A DNA stretch of 64,000 bases from Segatella hominis (lineage in GTDB: Bacteria; Bacteroidota; Bacteroidia; Bacteroidales; Bacteroidaceae): assembly GCF_004535825.1 (NCBI RefSeq), contig NZ_SGVY01000009.1:1-64000 (forward strand). The letters run 5' to 3'. The position numbers and the translations under genes are program-made. This document shows positions 25,386-34,466 of this stretch, in pieces. Below the pieces are notes generated by a model. The model saw only the letters and a program-made list of their open reading frames with translations. It was not told the DNA's origin and did not search any database. Position 1 is the first letter of the stretch, and each line of letters begins with the position of its first letter.

Positions 25386-26963
25386 ATGAAGAAATTTTTC
25401 AGTTTCGTATTTGCATGCCTGGCAACTTTTGCGTCACAGGCAGCAGAAACCAACAATTATGACGAGCTTTACCAGAATCTTCCATTCCAGATGGAGAAGG
25501 TAACACGCCCTCAATTCCCTGCCAACGAGGTTAACCTCAAGGATTTCGGAGCTATCGGCGATGGTTCTACGCTCTGTACTGATGCTTTCAAGAAAGCGAT
25601 TGATGCACTGGACCAGAAAGGCGGTGGTAAACTGATTGTTCCACAAGGTGTATGGTTTACAGGTCCTATCACGCTGAAAAGCAACATCAACCTGCATATC
25701 GAAAAAGGTGGTGTCATCCTCTTTTCTGCTGATGTCAACCTCTATCCTCTCGTAGAAACCTCTTTCGAAGGTCTTGACACCCGCCGCTGCCAGTCTCCTA
25801 TCTCTGGTAAAAACTTAGAGAACGTGGCTATCACCGGTCAGGGTGCCATCGATGGAAACGGCGAATATTGGCGTCCATTGAAGAAAGCAAAGGTTACTTC
25901 AGCCCAGTGGAAAGAGATTACTTCCCGTGGCGGTGCTTTCAAGAATCCTAACTACTGGTTCCCTTCTGAGGCTGCTCTCAAAGCTGATGAAAAAGGCGCT
26001 GGCATGAACGTTCCGCTCGGCATTACAACCGAAGAAGGCTGGAATGAGGTGAAAGACTATCTCCGTCCTGTGATGGTAAGTCTCATCAGCTGCAAAAACG
26101 TTTGGCTCAACGGCGTGATCTTCCAGAACTCTCCAGCCTGGAATATCCATCCTTTGATGTGCGAGAATGTACTTATTGAAGATGTATTGGTACGCAATCC
26201 TTCTTTTGCACAGAATGGTGATGGCCTTGATTTGGAATCATGCAAGAACGCACTGATTGTCAATTCTACTTTTGACGTAGGTGATGATGGTATCTGTATC
26301 AAGAGCGGTAAAGACCTTGACGGAAGAAAGCGTGGCATTCCATGTGAAAACGTGATTGTCGATGGATGCACCGTTTTCAAGGGTCACGGCGGTTTCGTGG
26401 TAGGTAGCGAAATGAGCGGTGGCGTCAAGAACATTATGGTACGTGATTGCCAGTTCCTCGGTACTGATGTTGGTTTACGTTTCAAGAGCGCCCGTGGTCG
26501 TGGCGGTGTCGTTGAGAACATCTACATCCAGGATATGTCTATGTTTGATATCCAAACCGATGTGATCACCTTTGATCTCTATTATGGTGGAAAATCAGCA
26601 GTTGAAGCATTAAACGACGGCGACCAGAAGAAGCAACAGGTGGTAGATATGAAGAAGGTCGATGAAACCACTCCAGCCTTCCGCAATATCGATATCAATC
26701 ACGTCATCTGCCGTGGCGCACGCCGTGCCGCCTACTTCAATGGTCTTCCAGAGATGCCAGTGCAGAACATCAGCATCAGAGACCTGGAAGTAAACAATGC
26801 CCAACAAGGCATCGTCATCAACCGCACCGATGGTGTGAAGTTGGAAAACATCAAGGTGAGTACCAAGACCCACACCTTCGATGCCAAGAATTCCAAGAAT
26901 GTAAGTGTCAACGGAAAGACATATAAGAAAATAGATGCCAACGGTATCACCCTTGACTTCTAA
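25386..26963 (+). CDS. Glycoside hydrolase family 28 (polygalacturonase-like)
   Basis: A 525-residue exported enzyme (signal peptide to SQAAE) with a right-handed beta-helix. GH28 signatures are complete: [10 protein letters not shown] (about 276), [13 protein letters not shown] (about 297, the two catalytic Asp), [12 protein letters not shown] (about 333, His) and [11 protein letters not shown] (about 365, RxK substrate-binding). It hydrolyses galacturonic-acid-containing pectin backbones, probably in the periplasm since no lipobox is present. A WYL regulator is encoded convergently 30 bp downstream. No SusC/SusD pair is adjacent. Confidence 0.93.
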   Translation: MKKFFSFVFACLATFASQAAETNNYDELYQNLPFQMEKVTRPQFPANEVNLKDFGAIGDGSTLCTDAFKKAIDALDQKGGGKLIVPQGVWFTGPITLKSNINLHIEKGGVILFSADVNLYPLVETSFEGLDTRRCQSPISGKNLENVAITGQGAIDGNGEYWRPLKKAKVTSAQWKEITSRGGAFKNPNYWFPSEAALKADEKGAGMNVPLGITTEEGWNEVKDYLRPVMVSLISCKNVWLNGVIFQNSPAWNIHPLMCENVLIEDVLVRNPSFAQNGDGLDLESCKNALIVNSTFDVGDDGICIKSGKDLDGRKRGIPCENVIVDGCTVFKGHGGFVVGSEMSGGVKNIMVRDCQFLGTDVGLRFKSARGRGGVVENIYIQDMSMFDIQTDVITFDLYYGGKSAVEALNDGDQKKQQVVDMKKVDETTPAFRNIDINHVICRGARRAAYFNGLPEMPVQNISIRDLEVNNAQQGIVINRTDGVKLENIKVSTKTHTFDAKNSKNVSVNGKTYKKIDANGITLDF

Positions 26964-26993
26964 TTTTCTCAAGATTATATCAATTACTTTAGA

Positions 26994-27902
26994 TTACAGT
27001 CCTGCTTTTTCTGACATCATCTGAATCTCCTTTTTCAGATAGTCATAGAAAGCAGGACTTTCTATAACCTCTATATGACCAAACAAGCCTAAAACAAATC
27101 TGGAGATACCTATATAACTTGCCATTTCTGCTTCAAAAATCCATGATTTCTCCGTCTCTTTCACGATGAAATCGGCAGATTTTGGATATTCTTCTACGAA
27201 AACATTATATGCAAGCTGATCCAAACGAAGCTTGACCGGTAAGCGTTCATCTCCACTAAACATAAAGAGATCGGTAAACATCTGCTTATGTTTTGCTTCA
27301 TTACTCCACTCCAAATCAAGCAAAATTACATCTCCCATTCGGGCCACCTTAAACGTCTTGTTCATCTTCGAACTTAATTCATAGCAGCGCACATCATTAT
27401 TATTGTTCATCATGAGGAAAGGTTCTACCACGCGGTCGCTCATACTTTTGCTGTGTGGTGAAGAGTAATTCATAATTTTCACAAGTCTATGACGCTTGAT
27501 GGCATCATAAAGCACACTCACATGATGAGCAGCCTGTTCACGTAATTGAGGATTAGAAAGGATGTTTAAGTCATAAAAACGGTCCAGTTTTCGACGCAGA
27601 CGCTGGATAATGGCATTATTATCCTCCACCTTATTTAATATAGAGAGCATCGTCAGGGCTTCCTCCTCTGTGAAATTGATGGTTTCAAAGAGATGTTTGA
27701 AGAAAGGCGATTCTCTGTCCAGACTATAAATCTTTCCATTTTTCTCCACCTTGAATCCCCAATCACGGAAACTCTCCAAATAATAATAAAGCATACGGCG
27801 GGAAATGCCTATTCTGTCACAAATGGCATCTACCTCATAACGATGATTCTCGGTAAGGAGAAGCATCAGATTCATTTCTTTTTCTAACTTGTCGTGGCGC
27901 AT
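26994..27902 (-). CDS. WYL-domain transcriptional regulator
   Basis: A 302-residue regulator with an N-terminal winged-helix DNA-binding domain (residues 1-60; YEVDAICDRIGISRRMLYYYL) and a WYL ligand-sensing domain (about 140-230; RHRLVKIMNYSSPHS), followed by the usual C-terminal WCX segment (about 225-300). WYL regulators respond to nucleic acid or small ligands and often control stress, repair or defence genes. It is divergent from the small unknown gene at 28077, its likeliest target besides itself. An 11-bp inverted repeat lies inside its last codons. Confidence 0.88.
   Translation of the reverse strand: MRHDKLEKEMNLMLLLTENHRYEVDAICDRIGISRRMLYYYLESFRDWGFKVEKNGKIYSLDRESPFFKHLFETINFTEEEALTMLSILNKVEDNNAIIQRLRRKLDRFYDLNILSNPQLREQAAHHVSVLYDAIKRHRLVKIMNYSSPHSKSMSDRVVEPFLMMNNNNDVRCYELSSKMNKTFKVARMGDVILLDLEWSNEAKHKQMFTDLFMFSGDERLPVKLRLDQLAYNVFVEEYPKSADFIVKETEKSWIFEAEMASYIGISRFVLGLFGHIEVIESPAFYDYLKKEIQMMSEKAGL
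26998..27059. repeat. 11-bp inverted repeat inside the 3' end of the WYL gene
   Basis: AGTCCTGCTTT (26998-27008) and AAAGCAGGACT (27049-27059), with inner TCTGA/TCAGA pairing, lie just past the GH28 stop codon but within WYL coding sequence. It may end the GH28 transcript, as the 30-bp gap between the genes has no terminator. Confidence 0.55.
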
Positions 27903-28020
27903 AATCCTTGTTGATCCGTTTTTAAGGGAAAAGGTTCTGATTTCTGTTAATAGACCTTAACCCAACAACACTTTTAACATAAAAACTCAGAAAGTGAACA
28001 TATATTGCACAAAAGCCCAT

Positions 28021-28028
28021 TAATTTTG
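28021..28028 (+). promoter_or_regulatory. -7 element of the small unknown gene
   Basis: TAATTTTG is an exact -7 match 49 bp before the ATG at 28077; no clear TTTG at the proper distance, so an activator may be needed. Confidence 0.5.
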
Positions 28029-28076
28029 CATGCAGAATCAGAAAACAATATGTAAAACCCTTTAAAATATAAGAAA

Positions 28077-28415
28077 ATGGAAAAGAATATCATCTTATCA
28101 GGTAATTTGGCAAAACAGTTTGCAAATGGAGAATACCGTCAGTTTGAACCATCTGCCGACGTAAAGTTTCTCATTGATAGTATCAGAAACGCAGCAGGTA
28201 AGATAAAAGTGCCTGTAGAATGGCTCCGCAAATATTACTCCACCGTATTGGAAAAAGAAATCAGCATGAAGCAAACTGCCCTCCTATTAGAGACACAATT
28301 TGCTTTCACGTTAGGAGTCATACCTGCAGACATTCATTTGGGTCTCCGTGCTTGCTTTTTAGGTTGGTTTGCTTGGTGTCTGCTGAAATGCAAGAAAGCC
28401 TTCAAAGATGCTTAA
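28077..28415 (+). CDS. Small protein of unknown function
   Basis: I do not recognise this 112-residue protein. It starts MEKNIILSGNLAKQFANGEY, the middle is polar and probably helical, and the last 30 residues contain a hydrophobic stretch with Cys and Trp (LRACFLGWFAWCLLKC) that could be one membrane segment or an amphipathic packing helix. It is divergent from the WYL regulator with 174 bp between, and its stop codon overlaps the rnhB stop by 4 bp on the other strand. Good coding frame and own -7 element support a real gene. Confidence 0.65.
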   Translation: MEKNIILSGNLAKQFANGEYRQFEPSADVKFLIDSIRNAAGKIKVPVEWLRKYYSTVLEKEISMKQTALLLETQFAFTLGVIPADIHLGLRACFLGWFAWCLLKCKKAFKDA

Positions 28416-29020
28416 TCCTTGAAATCAAGACTTAATTCACCGGAACCCAAAAGATTATAGCTCATGCGATGATAAGGAGTCACACCATACTCCTTAATGG
28501 CTGCACGATGCTTTTTAGTAGGATATCCCTTATTGCCTTTCCAGTCGTACTGTGGATATTCCTCTGCAAGCTCATCCATATAGTCATCACGATAAGTCTT
28601 GGCAAGGATGCTGGCTGCTGCTATCGCCAGATACTTTCCGTCACCTTTCACGATGGTTGTATAAGGTAAATCCTTGTAGGGCTTAAAACGATTACCATCT
28701 ACAATGATTGCCTCCGGACGAACCTTCAGCTGATCCAAAGCACGGTGCATCGCTAAGAAACTGGCATTTAGAATATTAATTTTATCGATTTCATCGGGTG
28801 TAACTACACCTACAGCCCAAGCAACTGCATCGCGTTCAATCTGTTCACGGAGTGCCTTACGCTTCTTATCTGTAAGCTTTTTACTGTCATTGAGATCTGG
28901 ATTTTGATAACCAGGAGGTAGAATGACGGCAGCAGCATATACGCTTCCTGCCAGGCATCCACGACCTGCTTCATCGCAACCAGCCTCAATCTTATCCATA
29001 TAATAATGACTTTCCAGCAT
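28412..29020 (-). CDS. rnhB: Ribonuclease HII
   Basis: A 202-residue enzyme removing ribonucleotides from DNA and RNA from RNA-DNA hybrids. The signatures are EAGCDEAGRGCLAG (about 13-26, two acidic metal ligands), NDSKKLTDKKR (about 44-54), IIVDGNRF and the C-terminal YPTKKHRAAI. The ATG at 29020 (MLESHYYMDKIEAG) gives the usual length; a TTG 9 bp upstream is less likely. It is the last gene of the suf run, 45 bp after sufS. Confidence 0.94.
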   Translation of the reverse strand: MLESHYYMDKIEAGCDEAGRGCLAGSVYAAAVILPPGYQNPDLNDSKKLTDKKRKALREQIERDAVAWAVGVVTPDEIDKINILNASFLAMHRALDQLKVRPEAIIVDGNRFKPYKDLPYTTIVKGDGKYLAIAAASILAKTYRDDYMDELAEEYPQYDWKGNKGYPTKKHRAAIKEYGVTPYHRMSYNLLGSGELSLDFKD

Positions 29021-29065
29021 AAACTTCAAATTCTGTTGTTCTTGATTTAAAACATCAGTCTCTTG

Positions 29066-30280
29066 CTAAAACATCATAGCAACACGTTTCACACCAGCTA
29101 CCAAAGCATCTACTTCTTCCTTCGTATTATACAAAGCGAAGCTGGCACGGACGGTTCCTAAAATACCATAACGATCCATCAGAGGCTGAGCACAATGATG
29201 ACCAGTTCTGACAGCAATACCCAAACGGTCGAGCAATGTACCCATATCCATGTGATGAATATCTCCTACCAAGAAGCTGACAACAGCATCCTTGCCCTCT
29301 TGCTCGCCAAAAAGTCTGATTCCATCGATGGTTTTCATCTGTTCCATACAGTAGCGGGTCAACTCCTGCTCGTGCTTGGCGATATTGTCCATACCGAGAG
29401 CAGAGACATAATCGATGGCTTTTGCCAAGCCATGAGTAGCTACATAGTCAGGAGTTCCAGCCTCGAACTTAAAAGGCAACTTCTCAAAAGTGGTCTTCTC
29501 GAAGCTCACACTTTCAATCATTTCGCCTCCTCCTTGGTATGGAGGTAACTTATCGAGCCATTCTTCCTTACCATAAAGAACACCGATACCTGTTGGTCCA
29601 TAAATCTTATGTCCGCTGAAAGCAAAGAAATCACAATCCAAGTCCTGCACATCCACAGCAAAGTGAGGAGTACTCTGAGCACCATCCACTATGACAGGTA
29701 CATCATGCTCGTGAGCGATCTTGATCATCTCCTTTACTGGATTCACCGTACCTAATACATTGCTCACTTGGGCAATACTTACGATTTTAGTGCGATCGGT
29801 GAACAAATGAGTGAATTCATCGAGGTTAATCTCACCTTTATCATTAATAGGAATAACACGGATGGCAATTCCCTTCTTAGCAGCCTGCAACTGCCAAGGC
29901 ACGATATTGGAATGGTGCTCCATTGTAGAAATAATCACCTCATCGCCCTCGCTCATAAACTCATCACAGAACGATGAAACCACAAGATTTAAACTTTCTG
30001 TAGTACCACGGGTAAAGATAATTTCCTCGATCTTAGGCGCATTGATAAACTTACGTACGGTCTCACGAGCTGCCTCATGAAGATCGGTAGCCTGCTGAGA
30101 AAGATAATGCACACCACGATGCACGTTGGCATTTACATTAAGATACTCATCGCGCATGGCATCAAGTACACACAATGGCTTCTGCGTTGTAGCCGCATTA
30201 TCCAAATACACCAACGGTTTATCATATACAGTTCTCGATAAAATCGGGAAATCTTGACGTACTTTATTTATATCATACAT
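29066..30280 (-). CDS. sufS: Cysteine desulfurase SufS
   Basis: A 404-residue PLP enzyme mobilising sulfur from cysteine as an enzyme-bound persulfide for Fe-S cluster assembly. The PLP lysine is in FAFSGHKIYGPTGIG (about residue 226), the active cysteine in VRTGHHCAQPLM (about 363), and the opening VYLDNAATTQKP is typical of group II desulfurases. No sufE/sufU is visible in the operon, so the sulfur acceptor must be elsewhere or be SufB itself. Confidence 0.95.
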   Translation of the reverse strand: MYDINKVRQDFPILSRTVYDKPLVYLDNAATTQKPLCVLDAMRDEYLNVNANVHRGVHYLSQQATDLHEAARETVRKFINAPKIEEIIFTRGTTESLNLVVSSFCDEFMSEGDEVIISTMEHHSNIVPWQLQAAKKGIAIRVIPINDKGEINLDEFTHLFTDRTKIVSIAQVSNVLGTVNPVKEMIKIAHEHDVPVIVDGAQSTPHFAVDVQDLDCDFFAFSGHKIYGPTGIGVLYGKEEWLDKLPPYQGGGEMIESVSFEKTTFEKLPFKFEAGTPDYVATHGLAKAIDYVSALGMDNIAKHEQELTRYCMEQMKTIDGIRLFGEQEGKDAVVSFLVGDIHHMDMGTLLDRLGIAVRTGHHCAQPLMDRYGILGTVRASFALYNTKEEVDALVAGVKRVAMMF

Positions 30281-30304
30281 AATCCTAAGACCTTTTATAT
30301 CGTT

Positions 30305-30338
30305 AAAAAAAGGCGCTCCTCAAGCAGAGGAACGCTTT
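30305..30338 (-). terminator. Terminator-like hairpin between sufD and sufS
   Basis: Read on the minus strand AAAGCGTTCCTC, loop of 5, GAGGAGCGCCTTT followed by TTTTT. One bulge and one mismatch. It sits inside the operon, so it may reduce sufS and rnhB expression relative to sufBCD. Confidence 0.65.
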
Positions 30339-30343
30339 ATTAT

Positions 30344-31693
30344 TTATTTACAGAGTTTGCAACCCTCACACTTATTGAGTTCGCCACGGAATCGCTTCTC
30401 AACGAGATGATGCAGGCGGTCGCGCAATGGCTCCAGCTCCATCTTGTCGATGACTTCGTTGATAAATGCAAACTGAAGAAGCAACTTAGCCTCCTCGCGG
30501 CTCACACCACGCTGCTGCATGTAGAACAATGCTGCATCGTTGAGCTGACCTACAGTACTTCCATGCGCACACTTCACATCATCGGCATAAATCTCCAGCA
30601 TCGGCTGGGTAAACATACGGGCAGTCTTCGTAGCACAGAGATTCTGGTTGGTTTCCTGAGAAGTAGTCTTCTGGGCACCATGACGAACCAAGACTCTACC
30701 GGCAAAAGCACCACGTGCTTCTCCATCGAGCACATACTTATAAAGTTCGTTGCTGGTGCAATGACCCACCTGATGATCAATAAGTGTATTATTATCAACC
30801 ACCTGATTCTTATCAGCAATCACGCAACCATTGCAGAAACACTCAGCACCTTCTCCCTTGAACACCAGATCGAGACGGTTGCGAGTGATACCATTATGAA
30901 GTGTAATCACGTTATGGTTCACACGGCTATTGGCCTGTTGCTCGATATACACATTGCTGACACGACGGTTCTTATAATGAGTCTCCTCCAGACAATAGAG
31001 ATCGAGACTGGCATTCTCACCTACGTATGCCTCAATGACCTGAGTAGCGAGGAAGTTCTTATCGTCAGCAGCATGGTCACAGAAGAGGAACTTTGCCTCA
31101 GCTCCCTGCTCCAAGACAATGAGAACGCGACGGTTTACCATCAGGTCAACATCCGAACGAAGGATATTGATAACCTGTATGGTACGATCCAGTTTTACAT
31201 TCTTTGGAATATAGATGAGCAAGCCATCCTGTGCCAGGAATGTGTTCAATGCAGTGATACCATCTTCATCTGTTTTTGCGATCTTAGCATAGTATTTTGC
31301 GATGAATTCGGGATTTTCTGTAGCAACCTTGCACAAAGAATCCACGATAACACCCTCTGGCAACTCCACTTTTGGAAGAGCTTTATTATAGAAAGCATCG
31401 TTCACTACGAAGTAAAGTGAAGTACTCAGATTAGGAACATCGCAACGGAAAGCCTGGTATGGATCTACTGGAATTTCCAAGCGATTCAAATTCAAGCCAT
31501 AATCAGGCTCGAAGATGGCGCTCATATCGGTATATTTGTATCTTTCTACCTTACGGGAAGGGAAGCCCAAGCGACGGAAGTCCTCGAATGCTGCATCGCG
31601 CACCGCATTGAGAACCTCAGCACTGTTCCTCTTGATCATTCTCGAAGAAGACTGATACAAATCTAAATATTGTTTTTCTGAAAGCATAGCCAT
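30344..31693 (-). CDS. sufD: Fe-S cluster assembly protein SufD
   Basis: A 449-residue beta-helix scaffold protein that pairs with SufB and SufC. The C-terminal half shows the family blocks LFCDHAADDKNF, VNHNVITLHNGITRN and KCAHGSTVGQLNDAALFYMQQRG. It is paralogous to SufB. Its ATG is 8 bp after the sufC stop, indicating tight coupling. Confidence 0.93.
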   Translation of the reverse strand: MAMLSEKQYLDLYQSSSRMIKRNSAEVLNAVRDAAFEDFRRLGFPSRKVERYKYTDMSAIFEPDYGLNLNRLEIPVDPYQAFRCDVPNLSTSLYFVVNDAFYNKALPKVELPEGVIVDSLCKVATENPEFIAKYYAKIAKTDEDGITALNTFLAQDGLLIYIPKNVKLDRTIQVINILRSDVDLMVNRRVLIVLEQGAEAKFLFCDHAADDKNFLATQVIEAYVGENASLDLYCLEETHYKNRRVSNVYIEQQANSRVNHNVITLHNGITRNRLDLVFKGEGAECFCNGCVIADKNQVVDNNTLIDHQVGHCTSNELYKYVLDGEARGAFAGRVLVRHGAQKTTSQETNQNLCATKTARMFTQPMLEIYADDVKCAHGSTVGQLNDAALFYMQQRGVSREEAKLLLQFAFINEVIDKMELEPLRDRLHHLVEKRFRGELNKCEGCKLCK

Positions 31694-31701
31694 CCTCCTA
31701 A

Positions 31702-32457
31702 TTATTTCTCATCTACCTCAGCCTTAATCCAGTCATAACCACGAGTCTCAATCTCCTTGGCAAGTTCAGGACCTGCAGTTTTCACAATTCTACCTTTATA
31801 AAGAACGTGAACCACACTTGGCTTAATCATATCGAGCAAACGCTCATAGTGAGTGATGACGATGGCAGAAGTCTGATCGGTATGCATCTTGTTTACACCG
31901 TCTGCCACGATACGCATCGCATCCACGTCAAGACCTGAGTCGGTTTCATCGAGAATAGAAAGCTTTGGCTCCAACATCGCCATCTGGAAAATCTCGTTGC
32001 GCTTCTTCTCACCACCCGAGAAGCCTTCGTTTACAGAACGGCGAGCCAACTTGCTATCCAATTCCACCAACGCACGCTTCTCACGCATCAGCTTCATGAA
32101 TTCGCTGGTGTTCAATGGCTCCAAGCCCTGATACTCACGCTTGGCATTGATAGCCGCACGCATGAAGTTGGTCATGGATACACCAGGAATCTCCACTGGA
32201 TACTGGAAAGAAAGGAACAATCCTTCACGGGCACGATCCTCTGGCTTCATTTCCAGAAGGTTCTTGCCGTTGAAGATAGCCTCGCCCTCGGTTACGGTAT
32301 AGAGAGGGTTACCTGTGAGCACAGCGCTCAAGGTTGACTTACCAGAACCGTTAGGTCCCATAATCGCATGTATCTCACCATCCTTAATGGTCAGGTTGAT
32401 ACCTTTCAATATTTCTTTGCCTGCAATAGTAGCATGCAGATTCTTTACCTCTAACAT
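31702..32457 (-). CDS. sufC: Fe-S assembly ATPase SufC
   Basis: A 251-residue ABC-type ATPase. Walker A is GPNGSGKSTL (about 36-45), the signature motif is FSGGEKKRNEI (about 148), Walker B is LSILDETDSGLD (about 169-180), with the SufC-typical ETDSGLD in place of DEPTSALD. It binds SufB and SufD and powers conformational change during cluster assembly. Confidence 0.95.
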   Translation of the reverse strand: MLEVKNLHATIAGKEILKGINLTIKDGEIHAIMGPNGSGKSTLSAVLTGNPLYTVTEGEAIFNGKNLLEMKPEDRAREGLFLSFQYPVEIPGVSMTNFMRAAINAKREYQGLEPLNTSEFMKLMREKRALVELDSKLARRSVNEGFSGGEKKRNEIFQMAMLEPKLSILDETDSGLDVDAMRIVADGVNKMHTDQTSAIVITHYERLLDMIKPSVVHVLYKGRIVKTAGPELAKEIETRGYDWIKAEVDEK

Positions 32458-32461
32458 ATTA

Positions 32462-32845
32462 TTACTTAAAAAATGCGTTCAAAATATTGGAACATAACTC
32501 TTCAAAGAAAGATGGTGACTTCTCCCAGCCCCATTGCACAAACAACGAAGGAGGGTCTAGTACCCAAAATGAGCACTCACCTGGTCGTATGACCTTACCC
32601 TTCATCTGCGGAACATAACTCGATGTCTGCATAATGGACTTGGTCAATGTAGGGTCAGACTCATCAACATGACAATATCGACCACAACGAAGATACACAT
32701 TTTGCTCTTGCTTGCATTTCGCAACAAAAGATGCAACGATGGAATCTTGCTGTGCCGTCAAGCCATTTTTTTGATGATTGAAAAGGTCTTGAGCCGTTAA
32801 GTTCAAGCTATCAACTAACAATAACATCAACAACATTCTTTTCAT
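32462..32845 (-). CDS. Small exported protein of unknown function inside the suf operon
   Basis: A 127-residue protein with an N-terminal signal-like stretch (MKRMLLMLLLVDSLNLTAQ). The remainder carries a Cys-rich middle (YLRCGRYCHVDESD) and a Pro/Trp-rich segment (ECSFWVLDPPSLFVQWGW). I recognise no family. It lies between sufB (24 bp) and sufC (4 bp), so it is cotranslated with cytosolic Fe-S machinery although its leader predicts export. The ATG at 32845 is chosen over an in-frame GTG at 32851. It could be an insertion of an unrelated gene or an uncharacterised accessory factor. Confidence 0.65.
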   Translation of the reverse strand: MKRMLLMLLLVDSLNLTAQDLFNHQKNGLTAQQDSIVASFVAKCKQEQNVYLRCGRYCHVDESDPTLTKSIMQTSSYVPQMKGKVIRPGECSFWVLDPPSLFVQWGWEKSPSFFEELCSNILNAFFK

Positions 32846-32869
32846 AACCACCTCTCTTTCTTATTATTC

Positions 32870-34321
32870 TTAGCCAACGGTGCCTTCGAGTGAAACACTC
32901 AGGAGTTTCTGTGCCTCTACGGCAAACTCCATAGGCAACTTGTTGAGCACGTCCTTGGCATAACCGTTTACAATCAAGCCGACAGCCTCCTCGGTAGGAA
33001 TGCCTCGCTGATTGCAATAGAAGAGCTGGTCTTCTGAAATCTTCGAGGTAGTTGCCTCATGCTCGAACACGGCTGTGTCGTTATGAGCATCCATGTATGG
33101 GAAGGTATGTGCTCCGCAATCGCTACCCAGCAACAAAGAGTCGCAGGAACTGTAGTTGCGGGCATTATCGGCATTGGATGTAGCACGAACCAGACCACGA
33201 TAGGAGTTCTGGCTATGACCAGCCGAAATACCCTTCGAGATGATGGTACTCTTGGTGTTCTTACCCATGTGAATCATCTTGGTACCTGTATCAGCCTCCT
33301 GATAGTTGTTGGTAACAGCCACACTGTAGAACTCAGCTACAGAGTTATCGCCACGCAAGATACAGGAAGGATACTTCCAGGTAATCGCAGAACCCGTCTC
33401 TACCTGAGTCCAGCTCAACTTAGAGTTGACACCACGCAAGTCGCCTCGTTTGGTTACCAGGTTCAGCACACCACCCTTACCATGTTCATCACCAGGATAC
33501 CAGTTCTGAACGGTAGAGTACTTCACCTCAGCATTATCCTTGACAATAATCTCTACGATAGCTGCATGGAGCTGGTTCTCATCACGCATTGGCGCTGTAC
33601 ATCCCTCTAAGTAAGAAACGTATGCATCATCATCGGCGATGATCAATGTACGCTCGAACTGACCGGTGTTACGGGCATTGATGCGGAAGTAACTGCTCAA
33701 CTCCATCGGACAGCGGACGCCCTTAGGAATATAGACGAATGAGCCATCACTGAATACACAACTGTTCAAGGCTGCATAGAAGTTATCACGATAAGGAACA
33801 ACGGTTCCTAAATACTCCTTTACCAAATCAGGATGTTCCTTTACAGCCTCACCAATACTGCAGAAGATGACTCCTTTCTCACGAAGTTTCTCCTTGAAGG
33901 TAGTCTTCACCGATACAGAGTCCATAATGGCATCCACAGCGGTACCGCTCAAAGCCAAGCGCTCCTCCAGAGGAATACCGAGTTTATCGAATGTCTTCTC
34001 CAACTCAGGATCAATCTCCTTGTTCTTTGGCTTCTTAGCCAAAGGGTCTGCATAATATGAAATCTCCTGGTAGTCAACAGGTGGCACGTGTACGTGTCCC
34101 CACTTTGGCTCCTTGAGCGTCTTCCAGTAATGGTAGGCTTTCAGACGAAATTCGAGCATCCAATCTGGCTCTCCCTTCTTCTGCGAGATGAGGCGCACAA
34201 CATCCTCGTTGAGTCCTTTCTCTATGATTTCAGTATGCACATCAGTAGTAAAGCCGAATTCATATTTCTGCTCAGCCACCTGCTTGACAAACTGATTCTT
34301 TTCTTGTTCTTTCTCTGCCAT
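32870..34321 (-). CDS. sufB: Fe-S cluster assembly protein SufB
   Basis: A 483-residue scaffold on which clusters are built, first gene of the suf run. Family blocks include [59 protein letters not shown] (conserved Cys) and [17 protein letters not shown]. Its N-terminus is normal length. Confidence 0.95.
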   Translation of the reverse strand: MAEKEQEKNQFVKQVAEQKYEFGFTTDVHTEIIEKGLNEDVVRLISQKKGEPDWMLEFRLKAYHYWKTLKEPKWGHVHVPPVDYQEISYYADPLAKKPKNKEIDPELEKTFDKLGIPLEERLALSGTAVDAIMDSVSVKTTFKEKLREKGVIFCSIGEAVKEHPDLVKEYLGTVVPYRDNFYAALNSCVFSDGSFVYIPKGVRCPMELSSYFRINARNTGQFERTLIIADDDAYVSYLEGCTAPMRDENQLHAAIVEIIVKDNAEVKYSTVQNWYPGDEHGKGGVLNLVTKRGDLRGVNSKLSWTQVETGSAITWKYPSCILRGDNSVAEFYSVAVTNNYQEADTGTKMIHMGKNTKSTIISKGISAGHSQNSYRGLVRATSNADNARNYSSCDSLLLGSDCGAHTFPYMDAHNDTAVFEHEATTSKISEDQLFYCNQRGIPTEEAVGLIVNGYAKDVLNKLPMEFAVEAQKLLSVSLEGTVG

Positions 34322-34466
34322 TTTATTTAGAATAACCTTTCGTTATTTAAACCCTAAATAGGGATAAGCCACCAAGGACTCATCCCTACCTTATTATATA
34401 TAGGATAGAGCGAAAAGACAAATGAAATCTTCACTTTTCGTTCATCATTCTTCACTCTTCACTTGA
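34322..34466. promoter_or_regulatory. sufB upstream region with TAGGGAT dyads
   Basis: The gap between the infB stop and sufB start contains CCCTA-aa-TAGGG (34352-34363) and the larger dyad TAGGGAT (34359-34365)/ATCCCTA (34382-34388). These are plausible binding sites for a regulator of the suf operon. No clear -7 element was found on the minus strand, so the promoter may be regulated or the operon read through from infB. Confidence 0.45.

Noticed and set aside
30254-31420. 388-codon plus-strand frame opposite sufD
   Set aside because: Antisense to conserved sufD within an operon; a long open shadow frame is common here and no domain is seen.
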